Shown: piece after piece, positions 26,201-34,769 of the stretch
How the letters are laid out: each line of letters starts with the position of its first letter
How positions within the stretch are numbered: the first letter of the stretch is position 1
Source: Priapulus caudatus
Taxonomy: Eukaryota > Priapulida > Priapulimorpha > Priapulimorphida > Priapulidae
Direction: 5' to 3'
Assembly (NCBI RefSeq): GCF_000485595.1
Contig: NW_014577466.1
Location: 105,744 to 169,743 of the forward strand
DNA: 64,000 nt
The notes under the pieces: model-generated
The model's input: the letters and a program-made list of their open reading frames with translations, nothing else
What the model was told of the DNA's origin: nothing
The model's database searches: none
Program-made: the position numbers and the translations under genes

Positions 26201-29200
26201 GCGGAGACAAGAAAATAGAGAGTGCCGGCCTGCCGCCCATAGAACGAGTGCAGAGTAAAATGGGGTCGCTGGACAACGCGAATTACTCGCCAGGGGGTGG
26301 TAACGTAAAGGTAACGACGATTAGACGTAGACGTGTTTATGTCGAGCCTAGCCTAACACTTCACTTGGGAGAGTTTTTCCATATTCTTTCCCGTTTTTCC
26401 CATATTTATAGATGTGATGGAATGTTTTCTAGAGGTTGATTTTCTGTGCGGGTCACGATTTTAATCTCGTTTTAAATTAAATTTTTGCAAAGGAAAAAAT
26501 ATTGAGACTCGAAGCTGCCAATCTATGATGTTGAGGAGATGATTTTCCTTAAAATTATCTTTGTGATAAGCCGTGGTACCGTAGTGTTAGTGTTCCTGGT
26601 TGTTTTCTCTTGGTGACGGAACTTTTCATACATTTTTCCTAAAGATTTTTGTGTCATGCTATTTTAGTACGTTTTTATCTTGCTTAGAATTTGACTGTTA
26701 GTGTCTGTTATTTATTTCTTTAGAACTTTTCTAAAACTACATATCTTCTTCTTGTGTCCGGCGAAGGTCTAGGTGTTGGATATTGTTCCTGCTACGTACG
26801 TCACTTTCCCTCGGATGTTATTATGAGCTGCTTGTTGAGTAACGTTGGTGTTGTGGAGCACTGATTCACGGAATGCTCTGTCTTATAAACGTCAAGCACC
26901 ATCTCTGTCTATAATTATTAATAGATAGTGCATCCTTCCATGGCGACATCGTGTTGAAGTCACGGCCATGTGCAACCCAGTCTGTGTGTGTTCGTCGAGT
27001 GTTTCCCCTGGCCAAAAAGGTCTGTGAGGTGGTAAATTGTTAGTTTTTTTTGTTTGCACATTTCGAGGCGGCACATATTGTGAAAAAATTTGCAATTTGG
27101 TGCATTCTAAGCACTGTTCTATGGAAGAACAGTGATTTTCGTCAGCGAGGCGGTGTTTTGGACAAATTTCTGTGTGGTGGCTGAGAATTTGAGCCAGGCG
27201 GGCCGCCTCGCTCGTGTCAATGCAGGGGAAACACTGCCGTCACATGATGCGTTGCGCGGTCATTCTCCCGTAATCTGTCATCCATCGCGTAGTCATTGTC
27301 ATCGCAATCACACGTTATCTAACGTTCTCCAACGTTCTCTCATTTGTTTCTGATCGGCCACGCCATTATCCTCTCGCGTCCCTGATCAGTTAATCCGTTA
27401 CATCTCTCGTTCGTGATCTATCCTCGAGCCATTCTCTACATCCAGCATAATCTTCCATTCCATTCATCTTTCTGTCACTCTGCACGTTATAGTTCCGATG
27501 CCCTCCCCACACTCATGGACTGCCTACAAATGCTAGTTCATCCCCACTGTCACTTCTCACTCTCTCTCCCAACTTGGGGGGTAAAAAAAAATTTCCTCAT
27601 CTTTACAGTCTTTTTCTTACATCGTCCTACGTTCTATTGCATGCAGTCTTTGCATACAATATAATTATAATATAACAATTTCGCTGTTTACACCTGCTCA
27701 GCTGCGCTGCGCGAGGATTTGCTTGCAGTACATTGAATATCAGGCTGTGCCTGTACGTAAAGGGTGACTATACTGCGTAAGCGTAAATGCTGTGCAATTA
27801 CTGTGTTACCTTCGCTAATATTTAATGATATTTGCTGGTGAGCGCAAGACTGCCGTTCGAACGTGTTTTTTGCAGGTTTGTGCTGAGCTTTTTAATAACA
27901 TTTTTTTCCCGTGTTAGTAGTGGTGGAGGGTATAACTGCCTGCTGTGTTAGAATTGTTTAGTCTATGGTAACATTTTATGCAATAATTGTTAAATATCAG
28001 TTGCAGTTTGTAACCATATGGTTAGTGATTCCAAACTGCTAACTATATTTTCAACAATTTTTGGACCATATACATGTTCTTCATGTATAGTATAAATTAA
28101 ATTACTAAATTATATTAATATATATTTTTTTACATTTGTGTCTAACTGCAAGAACTGTTTTTAATATTCATGCCGTGAAGGTGTGTTTCTGCAGTGTTAT
28201 CTTTTTCAGGAAGCTTTAATTAAATGGTGAAGAGAATCGCAAAGATGCTTACACAGAATTTCGCTCTCATTTTCGTGCACCTATACAATTTTGATGTTCT
28301 TAGTTATCTACAACCTTATCACAAATCAGTGGCAACATTGTATCATGCAAATGTCTTTGTCTTGTTTTAATACTCTAAGCCTGCTTTATCTAGAAGGAGG
28401 TGTATTTCTTTTTAATTGACTTCACTGGCTACCCGCCTGCCTGTCTCCGGCCGCTTGCACCTGTCCGTCTCACATCTATCTAACCTGCTGCCACCATGTT
28501 CCCGTGTTTATCTGTGTGTCTCCTGTGCACCAGCATATGCCCCCTCCCTCGCCTCCCCTCCTCACCCCTTCCCTCCCCTCCCCTCTCTCCCCTTCCGTCC
28601 CTCCCCTCCTCACCCCACACCAGGCTGCAGTGTGCTCTCTTCCTGTTGAAGGTTGTTGAGGAGCAGAAGCTGGAGTGGAAGGCGCAGAGCAAGATCGGTT
28701 CGCTGGAGAACGCCGACCACCAGCCGGGCGGCGGCAACGTGCAGATCCTCGACCAGAGCCTCGACTTCAAGGACAAGGCGCAGTCCAAGATCGGCTCGCT
28801 GGACACGGTGCGTGCGCAGGGCGTGCTGCGGCAGTGTTGCTGCGGCAGTGTTGGTGCGGCAGTGTTGCTGCGGCAGTGTTGGTGCGGCAGTGTTGGTGCG
28901 GCAGTGTTGGTGCGGCAGTGTTGGTTGCAGGCCCAAGTGTTGTGCGGCAGTTGGTTGGTGCGCAGTGTTTGGTGCGGCAGTTGTTGGTGCGGCAGTGTGT
29001 GGTGCGGCAGCGTTGGTGCGGCCACGTTGTGCGGGCAGCGTTGGTTGCGAGCATTGGTGCCGGCAGCGTTGGTGCGGCAGCGTTGTGCGGCAGCGTTGGT
29101 GCGGCAGCGTTGGTGCGGCAGCGTTCCGGTCGCGCGCTCGGCAGCGTTGGTGCGGCAGCGTTGGTGCGCAGCGTTGGTGCGCGCGCGTTGGTGCGGCAGC

Positions 29201-29969
29201 GGTTGCCGCCGGCAGCCGTTGCCGGGCAGCGTTGGTGCGGCAGCGTTGGTGCGGCAGTGTTGCTGCGGCAGTGTTGTGTGCGGCAGTGTTCTGCGGCAGT
29301 GTGGCTGCGCAGTGTTGGTGCGGCAGTGTTGGGTGCGCAGTGGTCTGCTGGGCAGTGTGGCTGCGGCAGTGTTGGTGCGGCAGTGTTGGTGGGCAGTGTT
29401 GTTGCGGGACGTCGGCAGGCAAAGATAGATCGTTCGAAAACAGAGATCTGTGTCAATGCTGCAAGGGCAGAGGCGTTCTACTTTTATTCTTGCTAACGCG
29501 AGTCCAATAGTGGTGAACCTCGACATGTATAGATGTATAGATCTAGTTTTTTATTTCCGCGGTGGTGAATTGGATGATGTGCGTACGTTATGCAACATGA
29601 ATTTACGTGTTTCTTATTTCAACGAAACCTGTACCTGCTTGCGGCAGTGTTTGTCGCAGTTTGGTGCGCAGTGTTGGTGCGGCAGTTTTTGAGTGCGGCA
29701 GCGTTGCTGCGGCAGCGTTGGTGCGGCAGCGTTGCTGCGGCAGCGTTGGTGCGGCAGCGTTGGTGCGGCAGCGTTGCTGCGGCAGTGTTTCCGCGGTGGT
29801 GAATTGGATGATGTGCGTACGTTATGCAACATGAATTTACGTGTTTCCTTATTTCAACGAAAACCTGTACCTGTTGCAGTCGCCAAGGAAACCGAGCGAG
29901 AGTGGATCGGCCAATGAGGATAGACCAGACGTTCTACCGGCAGATCAGACTGGAGGTGGTGACCAATGA
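3591..29969 (+). CDS. MAPT-like: Tau/MAP2/MAP4-family microtubule-associated protein, 11 coding exons
   Basis: Binds and stabilises microtubules through C-terminal tau-type repeats. Exons: 3591-3678, 17311-17348, 18598-18780, 22731-22803, 23064-23138, 23679-23743, 24308-24493, 24843-24932, 26125-26310, 28652-28807, 29880-29969. They total 1230 nt (409 aa), and all phases agree. Residues 1-103 form an acidic then Thr-rich N-terminal projection region (GSDSGVDEEGPK, then a TTTTTKTTTSK-type stretch). Next comes a basic Pro/Ser/Lys region (PKKPQGW, PKKSPVTPSRT), and then seven repeat units of the SKIGSLDN...HxPGGG type. These units sit two, one, two and two per exon. Four of the exons begin at Val or Ala immediately before the repeat in phase 0, as in vertebrate tau exons 9-12. 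The third from last unit is degenerate (PRVESLGN, no KxGS). The last stops after SKIGSLDT and is spliced to a tail SPRKPSESGSANEDRPDVLP. The 23743 donor is GC rather than GT. The exon 2 donor (AAG/gtgccg) is weak, and reading through gives a TAG at 17397-17399. Confidence 0.88.
4529..4819. mobile_element. Inverted-repeat MITE with 9-bp target duplication and telomere-like loop
   Basis: The element is 4538-4810, flanked on both sides by the 9-bp direct repeat GTTAGTAGG. The ends are long inverted repeats (about 85 bp) starting GCTCATAGGGTCTATGT. The loop carries four CCCTAA-type units at about 4687-4716. A 9-bp duplication is typical of Mutator-like (MULE) transposons. No transposase is present. 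It is in intron 1 of the tau-like gene. Confidence 0.85.
5163..5449. mobile_element. Non-autonomous DNA transposon with CAGGGCCGTAG ends
   Basis: Starts CAGGGCCGTAGCTTGCGG and ends with the mirror image (...CTACGGCCCTG). The interior has poly-G/poly-C arms and a segment shared with 21374-21604 (ATTGTTCTRCTAAAA...GTAGTCAGAATGAAGGCTG). This 'cagtggcgtagc'-style end is common in hAT-type MITEs of invertebrates. Short ATG/CATG-like flanks may be a target duplication, but this is unclear. Confidence 0.7.
5450..7440 (+). other. Intron 1 of the tau-like gene, no gene seen
   Basis: Unique-looking AT-rich sequence. It has a small palindromic motif at 5885-5935 (CATAGAAATAATGTG...ATATTTCTATG) that recurs at 32369-32404. 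Open frames at 6904-7227 have no recognisable content or plausible splice context, and I leave them out. Confidence 0.6.
7468..7522. repeat. (CT)n microsatellite
   Basis: An uninterrupted CT dinucleotide run inside intron 1 of the tau-like gene. The surrounding pyrimidine-rich 7320-7540 has no coding signal. Confidence 0.9.
7560..8345. other. GC-richer intronic segment, no gene recognised
   Basis: CpG is frequent here, and open frames occur on both strands (the longest on the minus strand, 7643-8287). They are compositionally biased, start without context and match no family I know. It could be a CpG-island-like regulatory segment within intron 1, but the sequence does not show this directly. 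Confidence 0.4.
8440..9080. repeat. Palindromic tandem array built on a GCGGGATAACTTTAGCTCGG motif
   Basis: A 64-bp unit repeats exactly with starts at 8495, 8559, 8623 and 8687. Each unit contains the mini-palindrome CCCGCTTCTGAAGCGGG. Two larger degenerate units follow (about 8705-8880 and 8935-9077), each with a perfect hairpin centred on CTTCAGGTCCGGACCTGAAG. The last hairpin has arms of about 33 bp (9012-9077). No open frame is associated with it. It is inside intron 1 of the tau-like gene. Confidence 0.85.
9081..9888. repeat. Intronic stretch with GGGGGAGATGA minisatellite
   Basis: Mostly unique sequence. A G-rich tandem repeat of about 18 bp (GGGGGAGATGAGGGG-type, roughly three copies) lies at 9688-9746. 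The plus-strand open frame at 9325-9609 lacks similarity and splice context. Confidence 0.6.
9889..10060. repeat. AATAGTAAATAGTAATAAT low-complexity repeat
   Basis: Two diverged copies of a segment reading GGGGTAAATAATAATAGT...GTATATGTATAAT, about 75 bp apart. They are A/T-rich and abut the palindromes at 10061-10144. Confidence 0.6.
10061..10144. repeat. Two adjacent CAGGRGT-family palindromes
   Basis: The first, 10061-10104, is a near-perfect palindrome ATCAGGGTTTAATAATGAC...ACCCCTGAT. The second, 10109-10144, is a perfect 36-bp palindrome beginning ATCAGGAGTCTATCAATA. They share ends with each other and with the other members of the family, separated here by only four bases. Confidence 0.85.
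10611..10790 (+). CDS. Candidate cassette exon of the tau-like gene (Pro-rich, PPVS repeats)
   Basis: This 180-nt stretch is open in one frame and encodes acidic, proline-rich sequence with a PPVSPP/PPASPP repeat followed by LTPESEPEPDGLTAVLQ. It lies between an AG (gttgctag) and a GT (ctgcaag/gtttga). Both boundaries are phase 1, exactly the phase of the intron between tau-like exons 1 and 2, so including it would keep the reading frame. Proline-rich acidic segments are common in tau/MAP2 projection domains. Against it, the polypyrimidine tract is poor, and the 12-bp tandem DNA repeat alone would stay open. Not counted in the main model. Confidence 0.3.
10964..10993. repeat. Interstitial telomere-like (CCCTAA)n, short
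   Basis: Four consecutive CCCTAA units on the plus strand, followed by an A-rich stretch and then a tRNA-like sequence. CCCTAA/TTAGGG is the telomere repeat of most animals. Confidence 0.85.
11026..11100 (-). mobile_element. tRNA-derived sequence with Pol III A and B boxes (likely SINE head)
   Basis: On the minus strand there is an A-box match (TAGCCGAGCTCGTAGAGC, about 11071-11088). It is followed at tRNA-like spacing by a B-box match (GGTTCAAATCC, 11034-11044). Acceptor and anticodon stems do not pair well, so it is not a functional tRNA. It continues on the minus strand into a T-rich stretch and then telomere-like repeats, as expected for a retroposed fragment. Confidence 0.5.
11341..11505. 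repeat. Interstitial telomere-like array, degenerate
   Basis: Degenerate CCCTAA, CCTAAT and CACTAA units, the main block at about 11430-11503 with roughly a dozen units. Together with 10964-10993 and the loop at 4687-4716 it makes three telomere-like sites in one intron. Such sites usually arise by repair or retroposition; here the cause is not visible. Confidence 0.85.
11570..12172. mobile_element. hAT-type MITE (CAAGGAGCTAAATATAACAA ends), long copy
   Basis: Terminal inverted repeats of about 30 bp begin CAAGGAGCTAAATATAACAA. Flanks GCCGCCAC and GCCGGCAC make an 8-bp target duplication with one mismatch, as in hAT transposons. The outer portions match the 209-bp copy at 36968-37176. The middle (about 11690-12070) is extra and bounded by GAGACAATAG on both sides, which suggests a nested insertion. 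No transposase is present. Confidence 0.85.
12173..13500. repeat. Intronic stretch with (CGCA)n and (TGCG)n microsatellites
   Basis: CGCACGCA runs at 12585-12634 and TGCG/TACG runs at 12842-12900 and 13158-13180. The half-palindromes at 12425-12462 and 13226-13274 end ATGACACTCCTGAT and GTCATTATTCACCCCTGG, and are decayed CAGGRGT-family members. No coding exon is seen. Confidence 0.65.
13501..14841. other. Intron 1, no gene seen
   Basis: Short open frames (for example 13478-13924 on the minus strand) have no recognisable domain and no conserved context. Otherwise this is unique AT-rich sequence. Confidence 0.55.
14842..15062. mobile_element. MITE with 35-bp inverted ends and TTA duplication
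   Basis: The left end GCTGGGGTTACACTACCGAC and its mirror image at the right are inverted repeats of about 35 bp (through TTGGCGAATTA). The element is flanked by TTA on both sides, the 3-bp TWA duplication typical of PIF/Harbinger transposons. Length is about 220 bp with no coding capacity. Confidence 0.8.
15159..15202. repeat. 44-bp palindrome, CAGGAGT family
   Basis: Near-perfect palindrome CAGGAGTGTCATAATA...TATTATGACGCTCCTG centred on AGATCT. It shares ends with the other members of the family. Confidence 0.85.
15658..15800. repeat. (ATC/GTC)n trinucleotide repeat
   Basis: A 140-bp stretch of ATC, GTC and GTT triplets. The open frames are Ile/Val/Ser or Asp-rich low complexity and not genes. 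Confidence 0.85.
16180..17088. repeat. 40-bp satellite array interrupted by a 750-base assembly gap
   Basis: Both sides of the N run (16237-16986) carry the same 40-bp unit, TCTGTTTCCCTGGGGGCATT followed by CCTTAGCGGCGAGATATCTG. There are about one and a half units on the left and about two and a half on the right. The gap is therefore almost certainly more of the same array, and its true length is unknown. Open frames that run across the N run are artefacts. Confidence 0.92.
17408..17492. repeat. Small foldback just after tau-like exon 2
   Basis: Inverted arms of about 25 bp: GTCGTCAAAAGTCTAAAATG and its mirror image GCGACATTTTAGAATCACGA. A related core (TCTAAAATGTC...GCAACATTTTAG) occurs at 32530-32570. 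It begins nine bases after the in-frame TAG that would end a read-through isoform. Confidence 0.7.
17605..17812. mobile_element. MITE with diverged ~90-bp inverted arms
   Basis: The left arm (17605-17705, CTCAGAAATTATCATTTTTA...CACATAATTTAACCGCG) and right arm (to 17812, mirror of ACTTAGAAAGAATTATTTTT) pair imperfectly over most of their length. They share TTTTACCC(A/G)ATCA(A/G)AGGCC. No coding potential. Confidence 0.7.
18866..19537. mobile_element. Inverted-repeat element containing a 26-bp minisatellite
   Basis: About 95-bp imperfect inverted arms, from GCTAGACCAGTTTTTTCTTT near 18868 to the mirror near 19535, both ending inward at TTTAGAACGTCGTAT. Inside, at about 19064-19153, a 26-bp unit (GCAACAAACCGCAACATGCC + GTCGGT) is repeated about 3.4 times. 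It lies in the intron after tau-like exon 3. Confidence 0.75.
19980..20330. repeat. (TGCG)n/(TG)n microsatellite cluster
   Basis: Long runs of TGCG and TG with a recurring TACGGCTTGTG interruption. Overlapping open frames (RACVRACV, ARTHARTH) are repeat artefacts. Confidence 0.92.
20400..21174. other. Intron 3 of the tau-like gene, no feature seen
   Basis: Unique sequence with short homopolymer G runs near 20740. No exon with acceptable splice sites or MAP-like coding content was found. Confidence 0.55.
21175..21232. repeat. 58-bp palindrome, CAGGAGT family
   Basis: CAGGAGTGAATAATAGTAGA... folds back on itself and ends ...TCTATTATTATTCACTCCC. The left end is typical of the family and the right end has decayed (CTCCC for CTCCTG). 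Confidence 0.75.
21370..21815. mobile_element. Two fragments of the CAGTGGCGTAG/CAGGGCCGTAG transposon family
   Basis: 21372-21604 is a second copy of the element at 5163-5449, with shared interior including TCAGAATGAAGGCTGTACAT and ending GGATCCGCCACTG. A related terminus (CCTGGCTACGCCACTG) occurs at 21797-21812. These are non-autonomous, with no transposase frame. Confidence 0.65.
21816..22730. other. Remainder of intron 3, no gene seen
   Basis: AT-rich unique sequence up to the acceptor (cttttcccag) of the exon at 22731. Short open frames lack recognisable content. Confidence 0.55.
23880..24135. repeat. Two short tandem repeats and a perfect 40-bp palindrome
   Basis: GTAGTACTGGGTGTGTTACA is repeated three times from 23880. 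It is followed by a roughly 33-bp unit built on TGTTTGTGTATATCACATAT, present about three times. The perfect palindrome 24092-24131 starts CAAGAGTAGATAATAACACA. Its CAAGAGT ends resemble but do not match the CAGGAGT family. The array lies between tau-like exons 6 and 7. Confidence 0.8.
24933..26124. other. Intron of the tau-like gene, no further repeat exon found
   Basis: I searched by eye for additional KxGS/PGGG-coding sequence and found none. The segment 25000-25340 is more GC-rich but has no supported exon. Confidence 0.55.
26311..28651. other. Intron before the last repeat exon of the tau-like gene
   Basis: Largely AT-rich unique sequence. The 3' end (28545-28645) is very CT-rich, serving as a long polypyrimidine tract before the acceptor (ctgttgaag) at 28651. 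No other exon was recognised. Confidence 0.6.
28812..29790. repeat. 14-bp GC-rich minisatellite in the last intron of the tau-like gene
   Basis: Unit GTGCGGCAGTGTTG, with variants GCGGCAGCGTTG and GTTGCT, fills 28812-29415 and again 29637-29790. It begins within a few bases of the donor of the last repeat exon. Both strands stay open for hundreds of codons in several frames (Cys/Gly/Ser/Val or Pro/Thr/Ala/His), so the long frames here are artefacts. Confidence 0.9.
29554..29879 (+). repeat. Direct duplication of the branch/acceptor region of the last intron
   Basis: A segment of about 90 bp beginning TCCGCGGTGGTGAATTGGAT and ending in a cctgt..gcag acceptor occurs at 29554-29647 and 29788-29879. 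The two copies are nearly identical and separated by minisatellite. The second copy's AG (29878-29879) precedes the terminal coding exon. The first copy's AG runs into minisatellite and is a decoy acceptor. Confidence 0.85.
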
Positions 29970-32900
29970 GGACACTGCACCCGCATACAGCATCGACGCC
30001 ATCTGGTGTGAAAAAGCCCTCTGATTGGAAGTGTCAGGAACGCTAACATGGAAGTGGGTGTTTTACCGTGTGCAGGCTCGACTGTTCTTCCCACCAGAGG
30101 GAGCCATGTACCAGTGCAGGAAGACTCGCTTTTGTCGGATTTTTAACGTGCTTGACAAAAACGATCTTGCATCACGGCACGCCTCACTGCTTGGCCTGAG
30201 TTTGCAAGCTATGCAAGAAGCTACACTATTACTGCTAGGTGTTTGTGCTTGATTACATTTAAGACTGACCCAGCATCCAATTATTACCCCATATTTCATA
30301 ATTGTGTGGTTAAGGTGGTATCTAAATTGGGGGTGCTGCTATGGGCGCTGCCATCTAGCTGGAACTGCCAATTACACCTTGCCTTCACGAAACCCCGTGG
30401 TTAAAAGTAAAGCCAATTGGAGTCTTCCATTCTCTTTGTCGAAAGAGTTTGGCGACAAAAAACCAACAGATACGAAATAGATGGTGTAATTGCTCTATAT
30501 ACCACCTTGTTGGTACAATGTCTCTGCTTACCCTATATATTTTTTTCTGTGAAGGCTTGGTGTAAAGTGTGGACTGTTTAGCAGTGCTTTTCATGTCGTT
30601 GTACAACATTAGTTTAGCAGTATGTAAGAATCTATGTTGGTAGCTGTATGTCTTTTAGGACCCCCACCTTGACTGTTAACACCTTCCAAAACGTATATGT
30701 GATTATCTCTTTTTTTGGATGAGAAAATCCTAAGAAGATACATGAGCCATACTAGACATTCCGATCATATTTATCCCAGATGATAGCTTTTATCTGTGCC
30801 ATATATTCGACGAGTAAAGATTGGTCGTGTTTTTTTAGTGTTTTACACACTTGGAAACCGACATTGAGGTGCATTTTAAACAATTTTTGTTAAATTATGT
30901 GATTTACCTACCAGCAGGTAGCACCATAAAATATTTTTTTCACTATATCTTGCATGCATTGCTAAAAGTGGCATTATGTCACAGATTTTCACTCTATTTT
31001 AAAATTTCCTAGTAGTGTTCACTTGTTAGATAAGTGCATATACAAGTGAATGTGCTTCACGAGTGACCAATAGTGCAAAACAGGAAATTTTGGTTGTGTT
31101 TATGCTTTTACACTGATAAGTATATTCGCTGCCTGGGCAGTGACATTTATTTCGTATGCACTGGAATTTCATCATAAGCTATATTTGGTAGTGTAAATAT
31201 ATAGTGGCAACTTTTTTGCATTCAGTGGTATAAATGTCGTAAAATTGTAAAATACGTAGTGTTCTGATGCAAGACACACTTGAAAATGAAACTGCTGGTA
31301 AGAATTTCAATATAAAAATAACCATGACTGTGATTTTTCCCTCGATAATTCAGGGTCAGTTAAATATATTTATCTTGACAATATTGTATTTCCAGCAGAG
31401 AAATCAAATTACATGTTATATGCAGCACAGTGCACCTCATTCCGTGTAGAAATGCACATGCACCAGTGGTTTCATGTTAGCTACATGGTCTCCAACCGAC
31501 AGCTAGGCATCTTTGTCTAAACGTTGTGGTGTATTGGTAGTTAAAACTGATTATGAAAGTGTTCGTGTAATGGTAATGTGAAGGTGTCATTATATTATTG
31601 TTGTATAATGGTACTTTACGGCATAATCGTAGCACTTACGGTGTGAACTAGTAATAATTCTTCCTAATCGAACCGAAAACGTTTGGATAATAGTACCATA
31701 ACTGATAGCTACTATTTTCATCCACCAGGTTTATACACAGTTTAGTCTTTTGACAAATTTTACACCATTGTATTGATTACTGTTATTCCATTTAGAACAT
31801 TCCTATATACATATAATATATACATACATCACAAAGGTGTTTTCAATGTACTATTATGCAAGGTATCGATATTCAAGGTTTAAGATGTTAGTGTGATTGA
31901 TGTAGGTATTGTTTTTTGTTCTGCTAATTTTAATTTGTTATTTTTCAGGTAATAGCTTATTTGAGCATTTTTCACCTTAGTGTAACTCTTTAGTGAGAAA
32001 TGTTGGGTGTGGTATTTTACTGGCATACGCTATCAAGAACATAGTTGATTTTATGCGAAATGGCCTTGTATGCATTTATTTTGTGTGTTTGTTTGTTTGT
32101 TTAAGTTGTTTATCTGTAGGCAAAAACTGGTATGAAATTCCTTCATGGTGATAACTGTGAGTGTTTTTTCTAAGATACATACCCGAAGCATTTTACTACT
32201 CGTTTTTTTCTCATTTTAGTTTAACTAGCGTGTGTACTATATTGTTTAGCATCACCCCGTACGTGTGTCGTTTTTTTCGCGTAGGTGGTTCTAATTCACG
32301 TTTACTCTCTGGCGTGTTTGTGCATGGGTAGGTTACATGTTCGATTCTGAGTGCAAGGGTCAGTGACGGCCATAGAAATAATGTAGTAGTGTCTCTATAT
32401 ATTTCTACGGTGACGGGCTGTGCTCACTGATCTGTATATAACGATCAGTTATATTTAGATCAGTGGCTGTGCGCGCCACCTAGTGGCCAGAGGGCCGTCG
32501 CCAGAGACATCATAAGTAAATATGTCTAGAGTCTAAAATGTCATGCAAAGGTGTTAGCAACATTTTAGGCGTGTGATACGGAATTTTTTATGATGTTTCT
32601 AACAACGGACTTCAGATTACTATCGTCTTGACTCGCGAACGATGGCGCATGTCACGGTAAAGAAAATCAATTGCAGTATCAAGCATTTTCCTGCTGGGCC
32701 GTGTGGCAGGTGTGTGGGGCGTGCGCATTTGTCTATGTTCTCATGTTTCGTGTTTCTTCTTCTTCAGTGACAGTATAAAGTGACACTTCCTAAAACTGTT
32801 GAAGAAAAAAACATTAGGTATCAGAAGCAGGACAACTATTGTAATGCTACATGTCTTGTATTCTGTGCGAGGTTGTGTAACGTGGGGATGACACGTGTAA

Positions 32901-34530
32901 TAAAACATGCTTCACAATTGCGATTGCGTAGAGGACTGGGAGTACACTGTTGTAGTGCATCAGGGCAGTGCTGCCTTCACTAGCGCTGGCGCATCAATTC
33001 TCGCCATTCCTGTAGCAAAGCCATAATTCCGTCATCCGCACGTATCCCTCCGATGTCTCACTACCCACCGCTGAACTTATCTACCTTTAGTCCTTTACCT
33101 TTATCGCTCGCTACACCAATCCGCAAAGGACGCTCCATGTTACGTCTAATTCGAGGCTCGCGCATTTCGAAATCAAACCTATATTTACCAGCTGTTAATT
33201 ATGAACGTCTAGATATCATATAGTCTACTTTTGTGCTAATTTGTTGTCTGTAATTGTTATACACTATAGTGTAGAAATGTAATGCTGAACACTTTGAACC
33301 CACCAACCACCAGTGAAGAACAGGGTTGAGTAGTTGATCTATGTTTTGTCCCAACGTGTTCTAGGTGGAGATTCAGGCAGCTCCAATAGATAATGGATAT
33401 ATTCATTGTGTTATTCACTTTTAATTGCTTCATTTAAGTTAAAGGTACTTAGCTGGGTTGTGACGAAGAGGTCGGACGTTGAGATTTGATGTACGAATGG
33501 CTTGTAAGACAACGTGCGCACCTATGTACAGAACACAGATCTGTGAAGAACTAGATGTTTCGATCGGCTATATAGAGACTACTCAATGTCTATTGTCTAC
33601 TAGTGTCTACTAAATTCTTGCTGGGAGCGATACAGAGTATATTGATTATGATGATAGCACTACTTTTATGCATAAACTTATTGAATTTAATGTTAAAATA
33701 TGACTATTATGGGCTATCACGTTATAGAAATCTTCTATTTGCATTCCTTTTACAGTTGCATGTAGTTATTATAAACTGGAATAGTTTTAAGTAATAAAGT
33801 GCATGTTATTTTACAAAATTATAAATCGTGCTGTTTGTTGCTCCACTTTGTTTTTAAAACGGGAAGTGTTAGTAGTGTGTTTTGGAGCCCCAACATTAAA
33901 TACGGGCAGTCATGTGTCAAGGGGAAAAATCTACGTTAATGGGAACCCCACAAACTTGGTCAACATCAAAAATCTTTTCACAAATATACAAACATTTAAA
34001 TTCAAAGAGCATTAGGAGAAACCATAACAAATTGATAGATATGCTCGAATAAAGTCAAATTAATGCATACAAACCATATAATACAATAACTACTATAGTG
34101 TTTTGTACCAAAATATAGTTTTCTTGTATTGTTTCAGATTTGAGACATTACAGATGACCACTTTTTTACATGTATATTACACAATGTCTATACAAATACT
34201 GTCTAGATCACATTATCAATACTATTTAATCTATGTAGAAAAATGACAAATAAATTACATTCTCTAAAGAAAGTTATAGTGATATTATTTTCTCTCTGGT
34301 TTTCCCCTCTAAAGTATATACAGAAATCACAATGAAACACACTATGTTAACGCACCATACTGTATCGACCAAACAATTTTTCGAAATGAAATACCTGCAA
34401 ACTGTTACTGGTATTTCACAGGCGCGCTGGCCTCTGGTAAACAGGTGGTCGCGCTGGCAGACTACTGCCACTGTGAGAGCTCCCGCCCCTGCCTGCTCGT
34501 TGAAAATGTGCCTAACTGCAGACGCGTGAT
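29970..34530 (+). other. Downstream of the tau-like stop: 3' UTR and intergenic, no gene seen
   Basis: AT-rich unique sequence with scattered short open frames and no recognised protein. The 3' UTR end is not evident; candidate AATAAA signals occur near 33794 and 34052. A small palindromic motif at 32369-32404 matches 5885-5935, and a small foldback lies at 32530-32575. Confidence 0.55.
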
Positions 34531-34534
34531 CTTG

Positions 34535-34760
34535 TGTTACATGCAACAGTCTGTTACAACACACAACTGCCTGCTGCAGCACACAACTATACTACATCAT
34601 GCAACAGTCTGCTGCAACATACAACTGCCTGCTGCAACATGCAACATGTAACTGCATGCTGCATCATGCAACAGTCTGCTGCAACTGCTGGCTGCAACAT
34701 GCAACTGCTGCTGCAACATGCAACTGCTGCTGCAACATGCAACCTTTTGCAGCAACAAGC
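34535..34760. repeat. Tandem repeat built on CTGCTGCAACATGCAACT
   Basis: About a dozen imperfect copies of an 18-21 bp CTGCTGCAACATGCAACTG-type unit. Open frames here are Gln/Cys/Asn-rich repeat artefacts. Confidence 0.8.
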
Positions 34761-34769
34761 AGCCGTCAG

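Noticed and set aside
28480-29526. Very long open frames on both strands (up to 348 codons) over the last intron of the tau-like gene
   Set aside because: They are produced by the 14-bp minisatellite lacking stops in most frames. Their composition is repetitive, and they overlap the real repeat exon in the wrong frame or strand.
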